From Komagataeibacter oboediens (lineage in GTDB: Bacteria; Pseudomonadota; Alphaproteobacteria; Acetobacterales; Acetobacteraceae), in contig NZ_NKTX01000001.1 in assembly GCF_003207815.1 (NCBI RefSeq), positions 186,001-250,000 on the forward strand: a stretch of DNA of 64,000 nucleotides, in the 5' to 3' direction. This document shows positions 26,957 through 35,005 of this stretch, piece by piece. Position numbers and translations under genes: made by a program. Each line of letters begins with the position of its first letter. Position 1 is the stretch's first letter. The notes beneath the pieces were generated by a model that did no database searches, had not been told where the DNA came from, and saw nothing but the letters and a program-made list of their open reading frames with translations.

Positions 26957-27715
26957 TCAGCCTTTTACCGGTTCCCCCGCCTGTGGCGTGAAGCCCAGGC
27001 GTTCGATCAGGTCGCGCACGGCGTCGGACGCGGCCTTCACGCCCTCCACATCCGTTCCCTTGCATAACAGGCACACACCCCGGCAGCTTTCATCAAGGCG
27101 GTAGGGGTAGGATCCGATATCAATGTCGGGATGGCGCTGCTGTATTGTTTCCAGCCCTGCGGCCAGCGTGCCTTCATACAGGCCATTGGCATGCCATGCC
27201 CGAGATATGACCGGGGTGCCATGGGGCAGGGTGGGCAGGACTTCCTCGAACATCGCGCGCATGATGCGCGGCACGCCCGCCATGACATGTACGTTGCCCA
27301 TGGTGAAGCCGGGTGCGACCGAAACGGAATTGCGGATGGGCACGGCCCCCTGCGGCATCGTGGCCATGCGCTGGCGCGCGGGATTGAATTCGTTCGGGGG
27401 GAAGTGCGCTTCCAGCAGGCGGAAGGTTTCGGGGTGGTGGACCCATGGCACGCCAAACGATTCCGCGACGCAGGCGGAGGTGATGTCGTCATGCGTCGGC
27501 CCGATGCCGCCCGTGGTAAAGACATTGTCATACGCCGCGCGGGCTTCGGTCACGTTGCGTACGATCACGGCGCGGATGTCCGGAATGATCCGGACCTCGC
27601 TTAACGTAATGCCGGTTTCAGACAGGCGGCGGGCGATATACTGCACGTTTACGTCCTGTGTGCGGCCGGACAGGATTTCATTACCTATGACCAGCAGGCA
27701 GGCGGTGGGGTTCAT
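26957..27715 (-). CDS. CinA-type molybdopterin-binding domain protein
   Basis: The 252-aa protein consists only of the MoaB/Mog-like domain of the competence/damage-inducible CinA family: LLVIGNEILSGRTQD, TTGGIGPTHDDIT and GVPRIMRAMF. It lacks the C-terminal nicotinamide-nucleotide amidase (PncC) domain of full CinA. The N-terminal domain in this family is linked to ADP-ribose or NAD-breakdown processing, or to molybdopterin binding; which applies here is unknown. ATG 27715 starts the conserved strand. Confidence 0.82.
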   Translation of the reverse strand: MNPTACLLVIGNEILSGRTQDVNVQYIARRLSETGITLSEVRIIPDIRAVIVRNVTEARAAYDNVFTTGGIGPTHDDITSACVAESFGVPWVHHPETFRLLEAHFPPNEFNPARQRMATMPQGAVPIRNSVSVAPGFTMGNVHVMAGVPRIMRAMFEEVLPTLPHGTPVISRAWHANGLYEGTLAAGLETIQQRHPDIDIGSYPYRLDESCRGVCLLCKGTDVEGVKAASDAVRDLIERLGFTPQAGEPVKG

Positions 27716-27796
27716 GATGCATGTTTCCACTAGGTTGCGGGCGGGAGCATTTCCCCCCACCCTATAACGACAGCAAGCCTACCGGAAGGAGAAGCT

Positions 27797-28723
27797 ATGA
27801 ACACCGCAGCAATGCCGCAACCGCACTGTGTCTGGGACATCCGGGCGGAACTGGGCGAAGGACCCGTATGGTCCGTGCGGGAACAGGCGCTCTATTTTGT
27901 CGATATCGTAGGTCTGGCCATCCACCGTTTTCATCCCGCCAGTGGTGCGCGCGCGTCATGGTCCGCGCCGCAACGCCCCGGTTTCGTGGCGCCGGTCAGT
28001 GACGGCACGCTCATGTGCGGGCTGAAAGATGGGCTGTACAGTCTGGACCCGGCAACCGGCGTGTTTTGCAGGGACGTTGCGGTAGAACCCGACCTGCCCG
28101 GCAACCGCATCAATGACGGAAGTGTCGATTCGAAGGGGCGGCTGTGGTTCGGCACCATGGACGATGGTGAAAGCACGCCCAGCGGTGCCCTGTATTCTGT
28201 CACCCGCGAGGGGACGGGCCTGAATGTCCTGCGCCATGATGAGGGATATATCGTCACCAATGGCCCCGGCGTTTCCCCCGACGGGCGGCGGCTGTACCAC
28301 AATCATTCCCCTGCCGGGATCATTTACGTGTTCGATCTGGCCGAAGATGGCAGCCTGTCGAACCGGCAGGTGTTTGCGCGGATCAGTGATGGCTATCCCG
28401 ACGGCGTGGTGGTCGATAGCGAGGGCAATCTCTGGGTTGGCGTATGGAACGGGGGACGGATCGTGCGTTTCCGGCCCGATGGCACGCCCCTGCCGTCCAT
28501 TCCCGTGCCGGGGGCGCTGAACGTGACCAAGGTGGCCTTTGGCGGGCCGGATCTGCGCACGGCGTATATTACGACGGCGCGGAAGAATACACCGCCCGAC
28601 CGTCTGGCGCAGATGCCGCAGGCGGGCAGCCTGTTCAGTTTTCAGGTGGACGTGCCGGGACAGCAGCCTGTTCCGTTCCCCGCTGCCGAACTGGCAGCCC
28701 TGCGGGATATTCCGCTGGGTTAA
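27797..28723 (+). CDS. SMP-30/gluconolactonase/LRE family protein
   Basis: The 308-aa six-bladed beta-propeller has the metal ligands of the family: Glu in ELGEGPVW (E21), Asn in GNRINDG and Asp in GYPDGVVVD. Members hydrolyse sugar lactones such as D-glucono-1,5-lactone or L-arabinonolactone in the cytoplasm. In an acetic acid bacterium this would fit gluconolactone or related lactone turnover, but the substrate is inferred. AAGGAGAAGCT precedes the ATG. Its stop shares the TTAA of the converging GNAT-Nudix gene. Confidence 0.85.
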   Translation: MNTAAMPQPHCVWDIRAELGEGPVWSVREQALYFVDIVGLAIHRFHPASGARASWSAPQRPGFVAPVSDGTLMCGLKDGLYSLDPATGVFCRDVAVEPDLPGNRINDGSVDSKGRLWFGTMDDGESTPSGALYSVTREGTGLNVLRHDEGYIVTNGPGVSPDGRRLYHNHSPAGIIYVFDLAEDGSLSNRQVFARISDGYPDGVVVDSEGNLWVGVWNGGRIVRFRPDGTPLPSIPVPGALNVTKVAFGGPDLRTAYITTARKNTPPDRLAQMPQAGSLFSFQVDVPGQQPVPFPAAELAALRDIPLG

Positions 28724-29730
28724 AGCAGGTCCTGCAGCAGCGGGATCAGGGGACGGTCGGCATCGGGCATGGGGTAATCGCGCAGCCTGTCGGCCGCCAC
28801 CCATTCCAGTGTCTGTCCCTCCCGCGGGGTGGGGGTGTTTTTCCACCGGTGACAGACATAGACGGGCATGAGCAGGTGAAAATGCCCGTAATCGTGGGAA
28901 ACGAACGTAAACGGCGCAAGGCAGGAACGGGCGACATCCAGTCCCAGTTCTTCATCTAGTTCGCGGATCAGGGCCTGTTCGGGCGTTTCTCCCGTTTCGA
29001 CCTTGCCGCCGGGGAATTCCCACAGCCCCGCCATCGACTTGCCTTCTGGCCGTCGGGCCAGCAGCACGCGGGCATCCGAATCCACCAGTGCCACGGCCGC
29101 GACCAGCACGACCTTGCGGGTGCTGTCCGCCACCTGGGCCATTTCCTCGGCCATTGCTTCCCCCGACAGGTCGGCGTGGCGCGCCTCGAACAGGCGGACG
29201 GGGTATTCCCCCCCGCGTGAGACGAATTCCTGCGACCCCGTTCCATTTTCCCGGAAACCGATCCGGCGCAGCACGGCGATGGAGGCATGGTTGTCATGTG
29301 CCGCGGATGCGGTGAGGCGTTCAACCGGCAGGTTGGCCAGTGCCCAGCGCGCCAGACGGCCCGCCGTGGTGGTGGCGACCTTGCGGTTCCAGTGCGCACG
29401 CCCCACCCAGTACCCCAGCGAGCAGGACCGGTCGGTGGCATTGATGCGCAGCCCGATGCACCCGATCAGCGAATCCGGCGCATCGGATGAAGGGCACGTA
29501 ATGGCGAAATGATAGGCTTCCCCGCGCCGCGACTGTTCAATGGTCGCGGCGATCCATTCCTCGGTCAGCGCAAGCGAGTAGGGGAATGGAACGCGGCTGA
29601 GCATCCGCACCACGCTCCAGTCATTTATCAGCCTGTGCATGGTGCCCGCATCAGATGTGCGGACTTCACGCAGGCGGTATTCACCGGCCTCCAGTAAGGT
29701 GCCGGAACCATGTATTCCCTGCACGCTCAT
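28720..29730 (-). CDS. Fused GNAT acetyltransferase / Nudix (MutT-like) hydrolase
   Basis: The protein has 336 residues. About 1-190 form a GNAT domain of the RimJ/RimL type (YRLREVRTSDAG, SLGYWVGRAHWN, NHASIAVLRRIGFRENG). About 205-336 form a Nudix hydrolase with a perfect Nudix box (GKVETGE...RELDEELG) and MutT-like features (ARRPEGKSMAGLWEFPGGK). MutT-type enzymes remove 8-oxo-dGTP. The acetyltransferase substrate is unknown; protein N-termini are the usual target. ATG 29730 overlaps the upstream oxygenase stop as ATGA, so translation is probably coupled. The fusion is in frame with no sign of error. Confidence 0.88.
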   Translation of the reverse strand: MSVQGIHGSGTLLEAGEYRLREVRTSDAGTMHRLINDWSVVRMLSRVPFPYSLALTEEWIAATIEQSRRGEAYHFAITCPSSDAPDSLIGCIGLRINATDRSCSLGYWVGRAHWNRKVATTTAGRLARWALANLPVERLTASAAHDNHASIAVLRRIGFRENGTGSQEFVSRGGEYPVRLFEARHADLSGEAMAEEMAQVADSTRKVVLVAAVALVDSDARVLLARRPEGKSMAGLWEFPGGKVETGETPEQALIRELDEELGLDVARSCLAPFTFVSHDYGHFHLLMPVYVCHRWKNTPTPREGQTLEWVAADRLRDYPMPDADRPLIPLLQDLL

Positions 29731-30842
29731 GCGCTTGAGGCGCCCCTTGCGACGGGCGCGTCCTGTCCGGCTGGCAGTCCGCATTCCACCAGCAGTTCGC
29801 GCAGGTTGCATATGACCGGGAAGATTTCCTGGTTGCGGTCGCCCCCCTGTTCGTACCAGGCGTTCTGCTCCAGTTCCACGATCTCGCGGTCTTCACGGAA
29901 AATCCGTTCGGTAAACGCGGTCAGGAACGGCCATGCCAGATCCAGCAGCCCCGGAACGCCCGGCCGCTTGATCGACAGCAGCCCGAACACCCGGTTGGTC
30001 AGTTCCGCTTCGTCCTGCGGCACATATGCAATCCACAGGTCCATGACCGGAGCGCTGTCGCCCGTCTGGATATGAAGCGTCTGGTAAGGATAGACCGTGC
30101 GGATGGTCATGACGTCGCGATGGGCGAACTTTTCGCTGTTATCACGCTTCTGGCCAAAGATCAGCGCCTCGCCAATCGGCTGCTTGCCGCTGGTGCGGGC
30201 AAAGCTGTAGCGGGCTTCCACCAGCCCGGGGCCACGTTCCTGCCCCAGGAAACGGGGCTTCATCTGCCCCATCTGCTTCATGTGCATGAACTGATGGTTC
30301 ATGTCCATCAGGTTCTCGTGCATGAAGCTGTAGTGGCAGTGCACAAGCTGGCCGAAGCGGCGGGTCTTGTAGGCAGGGTTGGCCACTTCCGCCAGACGGG
30401 GGAAGGGTGTTGTCTCTGCCTCGGCCGGGTCTCCGGGGAAAACGAAGATCAGGCCGTCAACCTCCCGCACGGGGTAGGTACGCACGCCGTTGGGCAGCTT
30501 GCCCTTGCCCAGATAGGGTACGTCAATGCAGCGGCCCGACCGGCCATAGGCCCAGCCGTGGTAGCAGCACTGGACTGACTCGCCCTTGACGGTGCCCTTG
30601 CTCAGCGGGACCTGACGGTGGGCGCAGCGGTCTTCCAGCGCAAACACGCTGCCGCCTTCCTTGGGGCGCACCAGGGCAATGGGCTGCCCGGCATAGCGGG
30701 TACCTATGGTCTTGCCCGGCTTCAGTTCCCGTGACCACGCGACGGGGTACCAGAAATCGGGGTTGGCACGAATGCGGCGCAGATCCCGCCCGGTAACCGG
30801 GGCGGAGGACTGCATGCTGTCGGGCGATAACGACTGATCCAT
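29727..30842 (-). CDS. Rieske-type non-heme iron oxygenase, alpha subunit
   Basis: The 371-aa protein has an N-terminal Rieske domain with C73-x-H75 and C92-x2-H95 ligands for the 2Fe-2S cluster. The C-terminal catalytic domain has an NLMDMNHQFMH segment (N177, D180, H183, H187) that supplies the mononuclear iron site. It resembles vanillate demethylase and ring-hydroxylating oxygenases, but no reductase or ferredoxin gene lies beside it, so substrate and partner are unknown. It is translationally coupled to the GNAT-Nudix gene. The 285-bp upstream gap has a likely promoter region, AT-rich around 30960-31020, with no other gene. Confidence 0.85.
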   Translation of the reverse strand: MDQSLSPDSMQSSAPVTGRDLRRIRANPDFWYPVAWSRELKPGKTIGTRYAGQPIALVRPKEGGSVFALEDRCAHRQVPLSKGTVKGESVQCCYHGWAYGRSGRCIDVPYLGKGKLPNGVRTYPVREVDGLIFVFPGDPAEAETTPFPRLAEVANPAYKTRRFGQLVHCHYSFMHENLMDMNHQFMHMKQMGQMKPRFLGQERGPGLVEARYSFARTSGKQPIGEALIFGQKRDNSEKFAHRDVMTIRTVYPYQTLHIQTGDSAPVMDLWIAYVPQDEAELTNRVFGLLSIKRPGVPGLLDLAWPFLTAFTERIFREDREIVELEQNAWYEQGGDRNQEIFPVICNLRELLVECGLPAGQDAPVARGASSA

Positions 30843-31127
30843 TGTCTCTCTTGACTGTTAACAGGGCATGGCAGCCGGATGCGCCACGGGACAGGATGCC
30901 GGTCACATGCCGGGGATAGGGCATGTGCAACCGTATCGCGCCGCCATGGCGATATTAAGGATGTTTTTTACCCCCAGGGCAAATGGTTCAGCGCCATAAT
31001 GTTTTGTAATATATTGCTGGACCATTTCCCCGGCTGCCTCCTTGTTCCATCTGCTGCCGCCATGGGCGCGGGCAATGGCATCAGCATGACAGGCAGGGCG
31101 GGGTTCAATCCATGTTATGGATCATGT

Positions 31128-31994
31128 TCACGCAGAAAGTTCCGCGCTGAGGTCTTCAATGAACTGGAACGCGACACGCCCTGACCGGCCGCCGCGCGAT
31201 AGCGACCACGCATTGGCGCGCCGGGTCAGGTCCGCATCCGTGATCGGCAGGCTGCGTTCCTTCGCATAGGCGCGCACCATGTCCATGAACGTGTCCTGCG
31301 CGCAGTTGTGGAATCCGATCCACAGGCCGAAGCGGTCGGACAGCGAGACCTTTTCCTCCGTCGCTTCGGACGTGTTGATGGCGGTCGAACTTTCGTTCTC
31401 GATCATCTCGCGCGGCATCAGGTGGCGGCGGTTGGACGTGGCGTAGAACAGCACGTTCTGCGGCCGCCCGGCGATGCCGCCGTCCAGCACCGATTTCAGG
31501 GCCTTGTAATCCGCATCCTCGCGCTCGAACGACAGGTCGTCGCAGAAGACGATGAAGCGGCGCGGGCTTTCACGCAGCAGCGCCAGCAGGTCGGGCAGCG
31601 TGGACAGGTCCTCGCGCTGGATTTCAACCAGCACCAGCCGCCCCTTGCCCGGGGGGGCGGGTTTGCCATCCACCAGATTCGCCTGCGCGTGGGCGGCCTT
31701 GACCAGCGATGACTTGCCCATGCCGCGCGCGCCCCACAGCATGGCGTTGTTGGCGGGCAGGCCACGGGCGAAATGCAGCGTATTGTCCAGCAGCATCTTG
31801 CGCTGCAGGTTGATGCCCTGCAGCAGGCCCATGTCCACGTGGGCGACGTGGGATACGGCGGTCAGGCGGCCAAGACCGGGATGCCAGATGAAGGCGTCCG
31901 CCTGCTCCAGCCCGGCAAGCGAGGGCGCGGGAGGGGACAGCCGTTCAAGGGCCGCGGCAATGCGTTCGAGAAGGGGAAGGGCGGTACTGTCCAT
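31128..31994 (-). CDS. DUF815-family AAA ATPase
   Basis: The 288-aa protein has Walker A GARGMGKSS, Walker B-like FCDDLSFE and ATSNRRHL sensor-like features. This matches the DUF815 (COG2607) P-loop ATPases found next to yajC in alphaproteobacteria. The molecular role is not established; the constant neighbourhood with secretion genes hints at a link to protein export. ATG 31994 has AGGAACGACG in front of it; an upstream ATG at 32015 has none. It is divergent from yajC. Confidence 0.82.
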   Translation of the reverse strand: MDSTALPLLERIAAALERLSPPAPSLAGLEQADAFIWHPGLGRLTAVSHVAHVDMGLLQGINLQRKMLLDNTLHFARGLPANNAMLWGARGMGKSSLVKAAHAQANLVDGKPAPPGKGRLVLVEIQREDLSTLPDLLALLRESPRRFIVFCDDLSFEREDADYKALKSVLDGGIAGRPQNVLFYATSNRRHLMPREMIENESSTAINTSEATEEKVSLSDRFGLWIGFHNCAQDTFMDMVRAYAKERSLPITDADLTRRANAWSLSRGGRSGRVAFQFIEDLSAELSA

Positions 31995-32084
31995 CGTCGT
32001 TCCTGATTCCAGCATGACTGAGTGCGGTGGCGCATGCCACCAGGCGATCCGGAGCGCGTTGGCCGGGTAGGGCAGGCGAACGCC

Positions 32085-32112
32085 TTGACGGGAAACAGGC
32101 GAAAACTATGGT
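32085..32112 (+). promoter_or_regulatory. Probable yajC promoter
   Basis: TTGACG (32085-32090), 16 bp, TATGGT (32107-32112). The -35 box matches at five of six bases. It lies about 55 bp before the yajC start. Confidence 0.5.
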
Positions 32113-32166
32113 CCGCATGTCAAACCCGCAACCCGTTCAATCCTTCATTATGCCGGAAAGATCGTA

Positions 32167-32550
32167 ATGCCTTCTATTATCAATGATTTTTTAACAACGC
32201 CCGCGCATGCCCAGTCGGCTGGCGGTGGGCTGCTCAGTGGTGACGGCATCATGGCCGTGCTGCCGTACGTGGCCATGTTCGCCATTTTCTATTTCCTGCT
32301 GATTCGCCCGCAGCAGGTCAAGCAGAAGCAGCTACGCAACCAGATTGCCGCCCTGCGCCGTGGCGACCGGGTGCTGACGGCGGGTGGCATCATCGGCGTG
32401 GTGCAGAAGGTGCAGGCGGAATCGAACGAGGTCGAGGTCGAAATCGCGCCGGGCGTGCGGGTGACCGTGATACGCGACACCCTGGGTTCGGTCATTACCA
32501 GCGCGTCCACGCCCGCCAACGATTCCACGCCTGACAAGCCGGCGAAGTAA
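32167..32550 (+). CDS. yajC: Sec translocon accessory protein YajC
   Basis: The 127-aa inner-membrane protein has one transmembrane helix (VLPYVAMFAIFYFLLIRPQQ) followed by the typical cytoplasmic part (KQLRNQIAALRRGDRVLTAGG, VEVEIAPGVRVTV). It joins SecDF in the holotranslocon. The family signature FLLIRPQQ is perfect. Normally secD and secF follow it; here a sugar transporter starts 93 bp downstream instead, so secDF must lie elsewhere. GGAAAGATCGTA precedes the ATG. Confidence 0.93.
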   Translation: MPSIINDFLTTPAHAQSAGGGLLSGDGIMAVLPYVAMFAIFYFLLIRPQQVKQKQLRNQIAALRRGDRVLTAGGIIGVVQKVQAESNEVEVEIAPGVRVTVIRDTLGSVITSASTPANDSTPDKPAK

Positions 32551-32642
32551 GTCCTGCCCCCTAATCCCCGCGCGACCGTGGATGAGGGGTGAACTTCACC
32601 CGTGTTCTGCCGTTGCTTCCTGTAACATCAGGAGCAGGCAGG

Positions 32643-34076
32643 ATGCACAGGCAGCGCGACGATGCAGAGACAGGTCCCACCATCCGGCATGGGCCGGTCC
32701 TGCGCGGACGCGCGGGGTTGATTGGTGGCCTGGCGGCATTGTCCGGCATCCTGTTCGGGCTTGATACGGGGGTCATGTCCGGTGCGCTGGACCTGATCAC
32801 GCAGGAATTCGTCCTGTCGGATTTCCAGCGCGAATCCATGGTTGGCGTCATGCTGCTGGGGGCGGCAATGGGCGTGCTGGGGGCGGCGTGGCTGTCGCAT
32901 CGCTGCGGGCGCAAGCGCACGCTGGTGCTGACAGCGGCCCTGTTCGTGGTGGGGCCGCTGTTATGCGCCGAAGCCACGTCGTACCGCTCGCTCATGCTGG
33001 CGCGGCTGCTGCTGGGGCTGGCGACCGGGGCGACCACGTTCGCCACGCCACTTTATATTGCCGAAATTGCTGATTCCGGGCGTCGGGGCGCGATGATACT
33101 GGGCTACCAGCTCATGATTTCATGCGGGCTGCTGGCGGCATTCGTATCCGACGGGCTGTTTTCCTATTTTGGCGGATGGCGGTGGATGCTGGGCGTGGTG
33201 GGTTTTCCTGGCCTTGTGTTCATGATGGGGGTGCTGTTCCTGCCGCCCAGCCCGCGCTGGCTGCTGGCGCAGGGGCGTGAGCGCGACGCGCGCCGCGTGC
33301 TGATCGAACTACGTGGCCTGCCCCGGCTGGTCATGGCCGAACGCAATGCCATCATGGCCCGTCTGGCCGCCCGCCGCGACGGGATCGGCAGTTTCATGAA
33401 GGACCCAAACTGCCGCCGGGCCATGTGGCTGGCGGTGGGGCTGCAGGTGGCGCAGCAGTTTTCCGGCATCAATGCGGTGCTGTACTACGCACCCTACATC
33501 ATCGGGCTGGCGGGGTATGGCCATTACGTGCAGGTCTGGGGACCGGTAGGAATCGGGATCATCAACCTGCTGTCCACCTGTATCGCCACGACCTGCGTTG
33601 ACCGGATCGGGCGCAGGCCCATGCTGATCGGCGGGTTTGCCGTCATGGCGCTGGCCATGGGCGCGCAGGCGGCCATGGTGGCGGGGGGCATGCCGCCCAT
33701 GCCGGGTATGCGGCTGCTTATGGGGGTGTTCATGCTGGTGTTCGTCGCGGCGTTCGCATTCGCGGCGGGACCGCTGACCTGGCTGCTCTGTGCCGAGATC
33801 CTGCCGCTGCGCGGGCGTGAGTTCGGTATGGCATGCTCCACCTGTGCCAACTGGGTGGCCAACATGCTGGTCAGCGCCACGTTCCTGACCGGGCTGGAAA
33901 TACTGGGGGCGGACCGGGTGCTGTGGGGATATGCCGGGCTGAATGCGGTGTTCATGGTTATGGTGCTGCTGCGTGTGCCTGAAACGCGCGGCATGACGCT
34001 GGAACAGATCGAGGTGGAACTGATGCGCGGCACCCCGCTGCGGGCGCTGGGCACGCGGGCCCATTCGCGGGTATGA
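32643..34076 (+). CDS. MFS sugar:proton symporter (GalP/XylE type)
   Basis: The 477-aa transporter has twelve predicted membrane helices and sugar-porter signatures: GLDTGVMSGAL in helix 1, the RCGRKRT loop, PLYIAEIADSGRRGAMI, the PxSPRWL motif (PPSPRWLL), QFSGINAVLYYAP in helix 7, DRIGRRPML, and PETRGMTLEQIE at the end. The family imports hexoses or pentoses with protons. The exact sugar is not predictable. ATG 32643 is preceded by AGGAGC. It follows yajC on the same strand but is functionally unrelated to it. Confidence 0.9.
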   Translation: MHRQRDDAETGPTIRHGPVLRGRAGLIGGLAALSGILFGLDTGVMSGALDLITQEFVLSDFQRESMVGVMLLGAAMGVLGAAWLSHRCGRKRTLVLTAALFVVGPLLCAEATSYRSLMLARLLLGLATGATTFATPLYIAEIADSGRRGAMILGYQLMISCGLLAAFVSDGLFSYFGGWRWMLGVVGFPGLVFMMGVLFLPPSPRWLLAQGRERDARRVLIELRGLPRLVMAERNAIMARLAARRDGIGSFMKDPNCRRAMWLAVGLQVAQQFSGINAVLYYAPYIIGLAGYGHYVQVWGPVGIGIINLLSTCIATTCVDRIGRRPMLIGGFAVMALAMGAQAAMVAGGMPPMPGMRLLMGVFMLVFVAAFAFAAGPLTWLLCAEILPLRGREFGMACSTCANWVANMLVSATFLTGLEILGADRVLWGYAGLNAVFMVMVLLRVPETRGMTLEQIEVELMRGTPLRALGTRAHSRV

Positions 34077-34119
34077 GAAAACCGCCCGCAACGACCCATT
34101 GATCAGAACCGGGGTGTGT

Positions 34120-34158
34120 GGCGCTGCCCTGTTTCAAAAAGGCAGCCTGTCCTGAAAC
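34120..34158 (+). repeat. Partial copy (F) of the dispersed palindrome
   Basis: GCTGCCCTGTTTCAAAAAGGCAGC with TCCTGAAAC after it retains the stem (GCTGCC/GGCAGC) and the TTCAAAAAGGC core of copy C, without the outer AT arms. It lies after the sugar transporter. Confidence 0.45.
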
Positions 34159-34214
34159 ACTCCTATGATCGCCCGATATGTCCGTGGCAGGCTGTTCCAG
34201 ACAGTCCTGTACGC

Positions 34215-34242
34215 AAAAAACCCGGCGCAAGGCCGGGTTTTT
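34215..34242. terminator. Bidirectional terminator between the MFS gene and sodB
   Basis: AAAAAACCCGGC, a short loop and GCCGGGTTTTT give a GC stem flanked by A and T runs, serving both converging genes. Confidence 0.92.
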
Positions 34243-34267
34243 CGGTCTGTTACCTGAAAACAGGCAA

Positions 34268-34876
34268 TCAGGCGGACTGGAGCTGCGCTTCGGCGAACTC
34301 GTAGTTGGCCAGCTTGTCCAGGTAGTTGGTGATGTAGTCGGGACGACGGTTGCGGAAGTCGAGGTAGTAGGAGTGTTCCCACACGTCCAGACCCAGCAGC
34401 ACCTTGCCCTGGCCTTCGGCCAGCGGGTTGGAGCCGTTGCCGGTCTTGGTCACCTTCAGCTTGCCGTCGGAAGCCAGAACCAGCCATGCCCAGCCCGAGC
34501 CGAACTGCGATGCGGCGGCTGCCTTGAAGTCGGCCTTGAACTTTTCGATGCTGCCGAAATCCTCGACCAGCTTCTTGGACAGGGCGTGAGGGATCTCGCC
34601 GCCCTTGGGGGCAAGGTTCTGCCAGAACAGGATGTGGTTCCAGTGCTGTCCCGCATTGTTGAACACGGGCGCCTGGTCAGGCTTGCCCTTGACCATGAGG
34701 ATGATTTCCTCAAGCGACTTGCCCTGCAGTTCCGGCTTGGATTCGACAAATCCGTTCAGCGCCGTCACATAGGCCTGATGATGCTTGTCATGATGCAGTT
34801 CCAGCGTTTCCTGGCACATGCCACGGTTGGCAAGGGCATTGTAGGCGAAGGGAAGGGACGGCAATTCGAAAGCCAT
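34268..34876 (-). CDS. sodB: Superoxide dismutase [Fe]
   Basis: The 202-aa Fe/Mn-family enzyme disproportionates superoxide in the cytoplasm. Metal ligands are in LELHHDKHH (first His), QHWNHIL (second His), and DVWEHSYY (Asp and third His). The AAAASQFGSGWAWLV segment and the Gln of NNAGQHWNH point to the iron form. ATG 34876 is preceded by AGGAGA at 7 bp. A TTGACG-containing promoter is visible upstream. A cofactor switch (Mn or cambialistic) cannot be ruled out from sequence alone. Confidence 0.93.
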   Translation of the reverse strand: MAFELPSLPFAYNALANRGMCQETLELHHDKHHQAYVTALNGFVESKPELQGKSLEEIILMVKGKPDQAPVFNNAGQHWNHILFWQNLAPKGGEIPHALSKKLVEDFGSIEKFKADFKAAAASQFGSGWAWLVLASDGKLKVTKTGNGSNPLAEGQGKVLLGLDVWEHSYYLDFRNRRPDYITNYLDKLANYEFAEAQLQSA

Positions 34877-34927
34877 GAACATTCTCCTGGGAATTGCAAG
34901 GAGCGGCATGAAGCCGCCATACCAAGA

Positions 34928-34956
34928 TTGCTATGGGTGCGGAGCGGGTGCGTCAA
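34928..34956 (-). promoter_or_regulatory. Probable sodB promoter
   Basis: On the minus strand TTGACG (34956-34951), 17 bp, TAGCAA (34933-34928), about 50 bp before the sodB ATG. The -35 box matches at five of six positions; the -10 box is weak. Confidence 0.45.
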
Positions 34957-35005
34957 GTGACGGACGTATGAACACCCCCGCGCCACGCCTTCCGGACCAA
35001 ACGCC

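Noticed and set aside
31060-31130. GGTTCAATCC, resembling a tRNA T-loop
   Set aside because: The flanking bases do not pair into a T-stem or an acceptor stem, and no anticodon arm can be placed.
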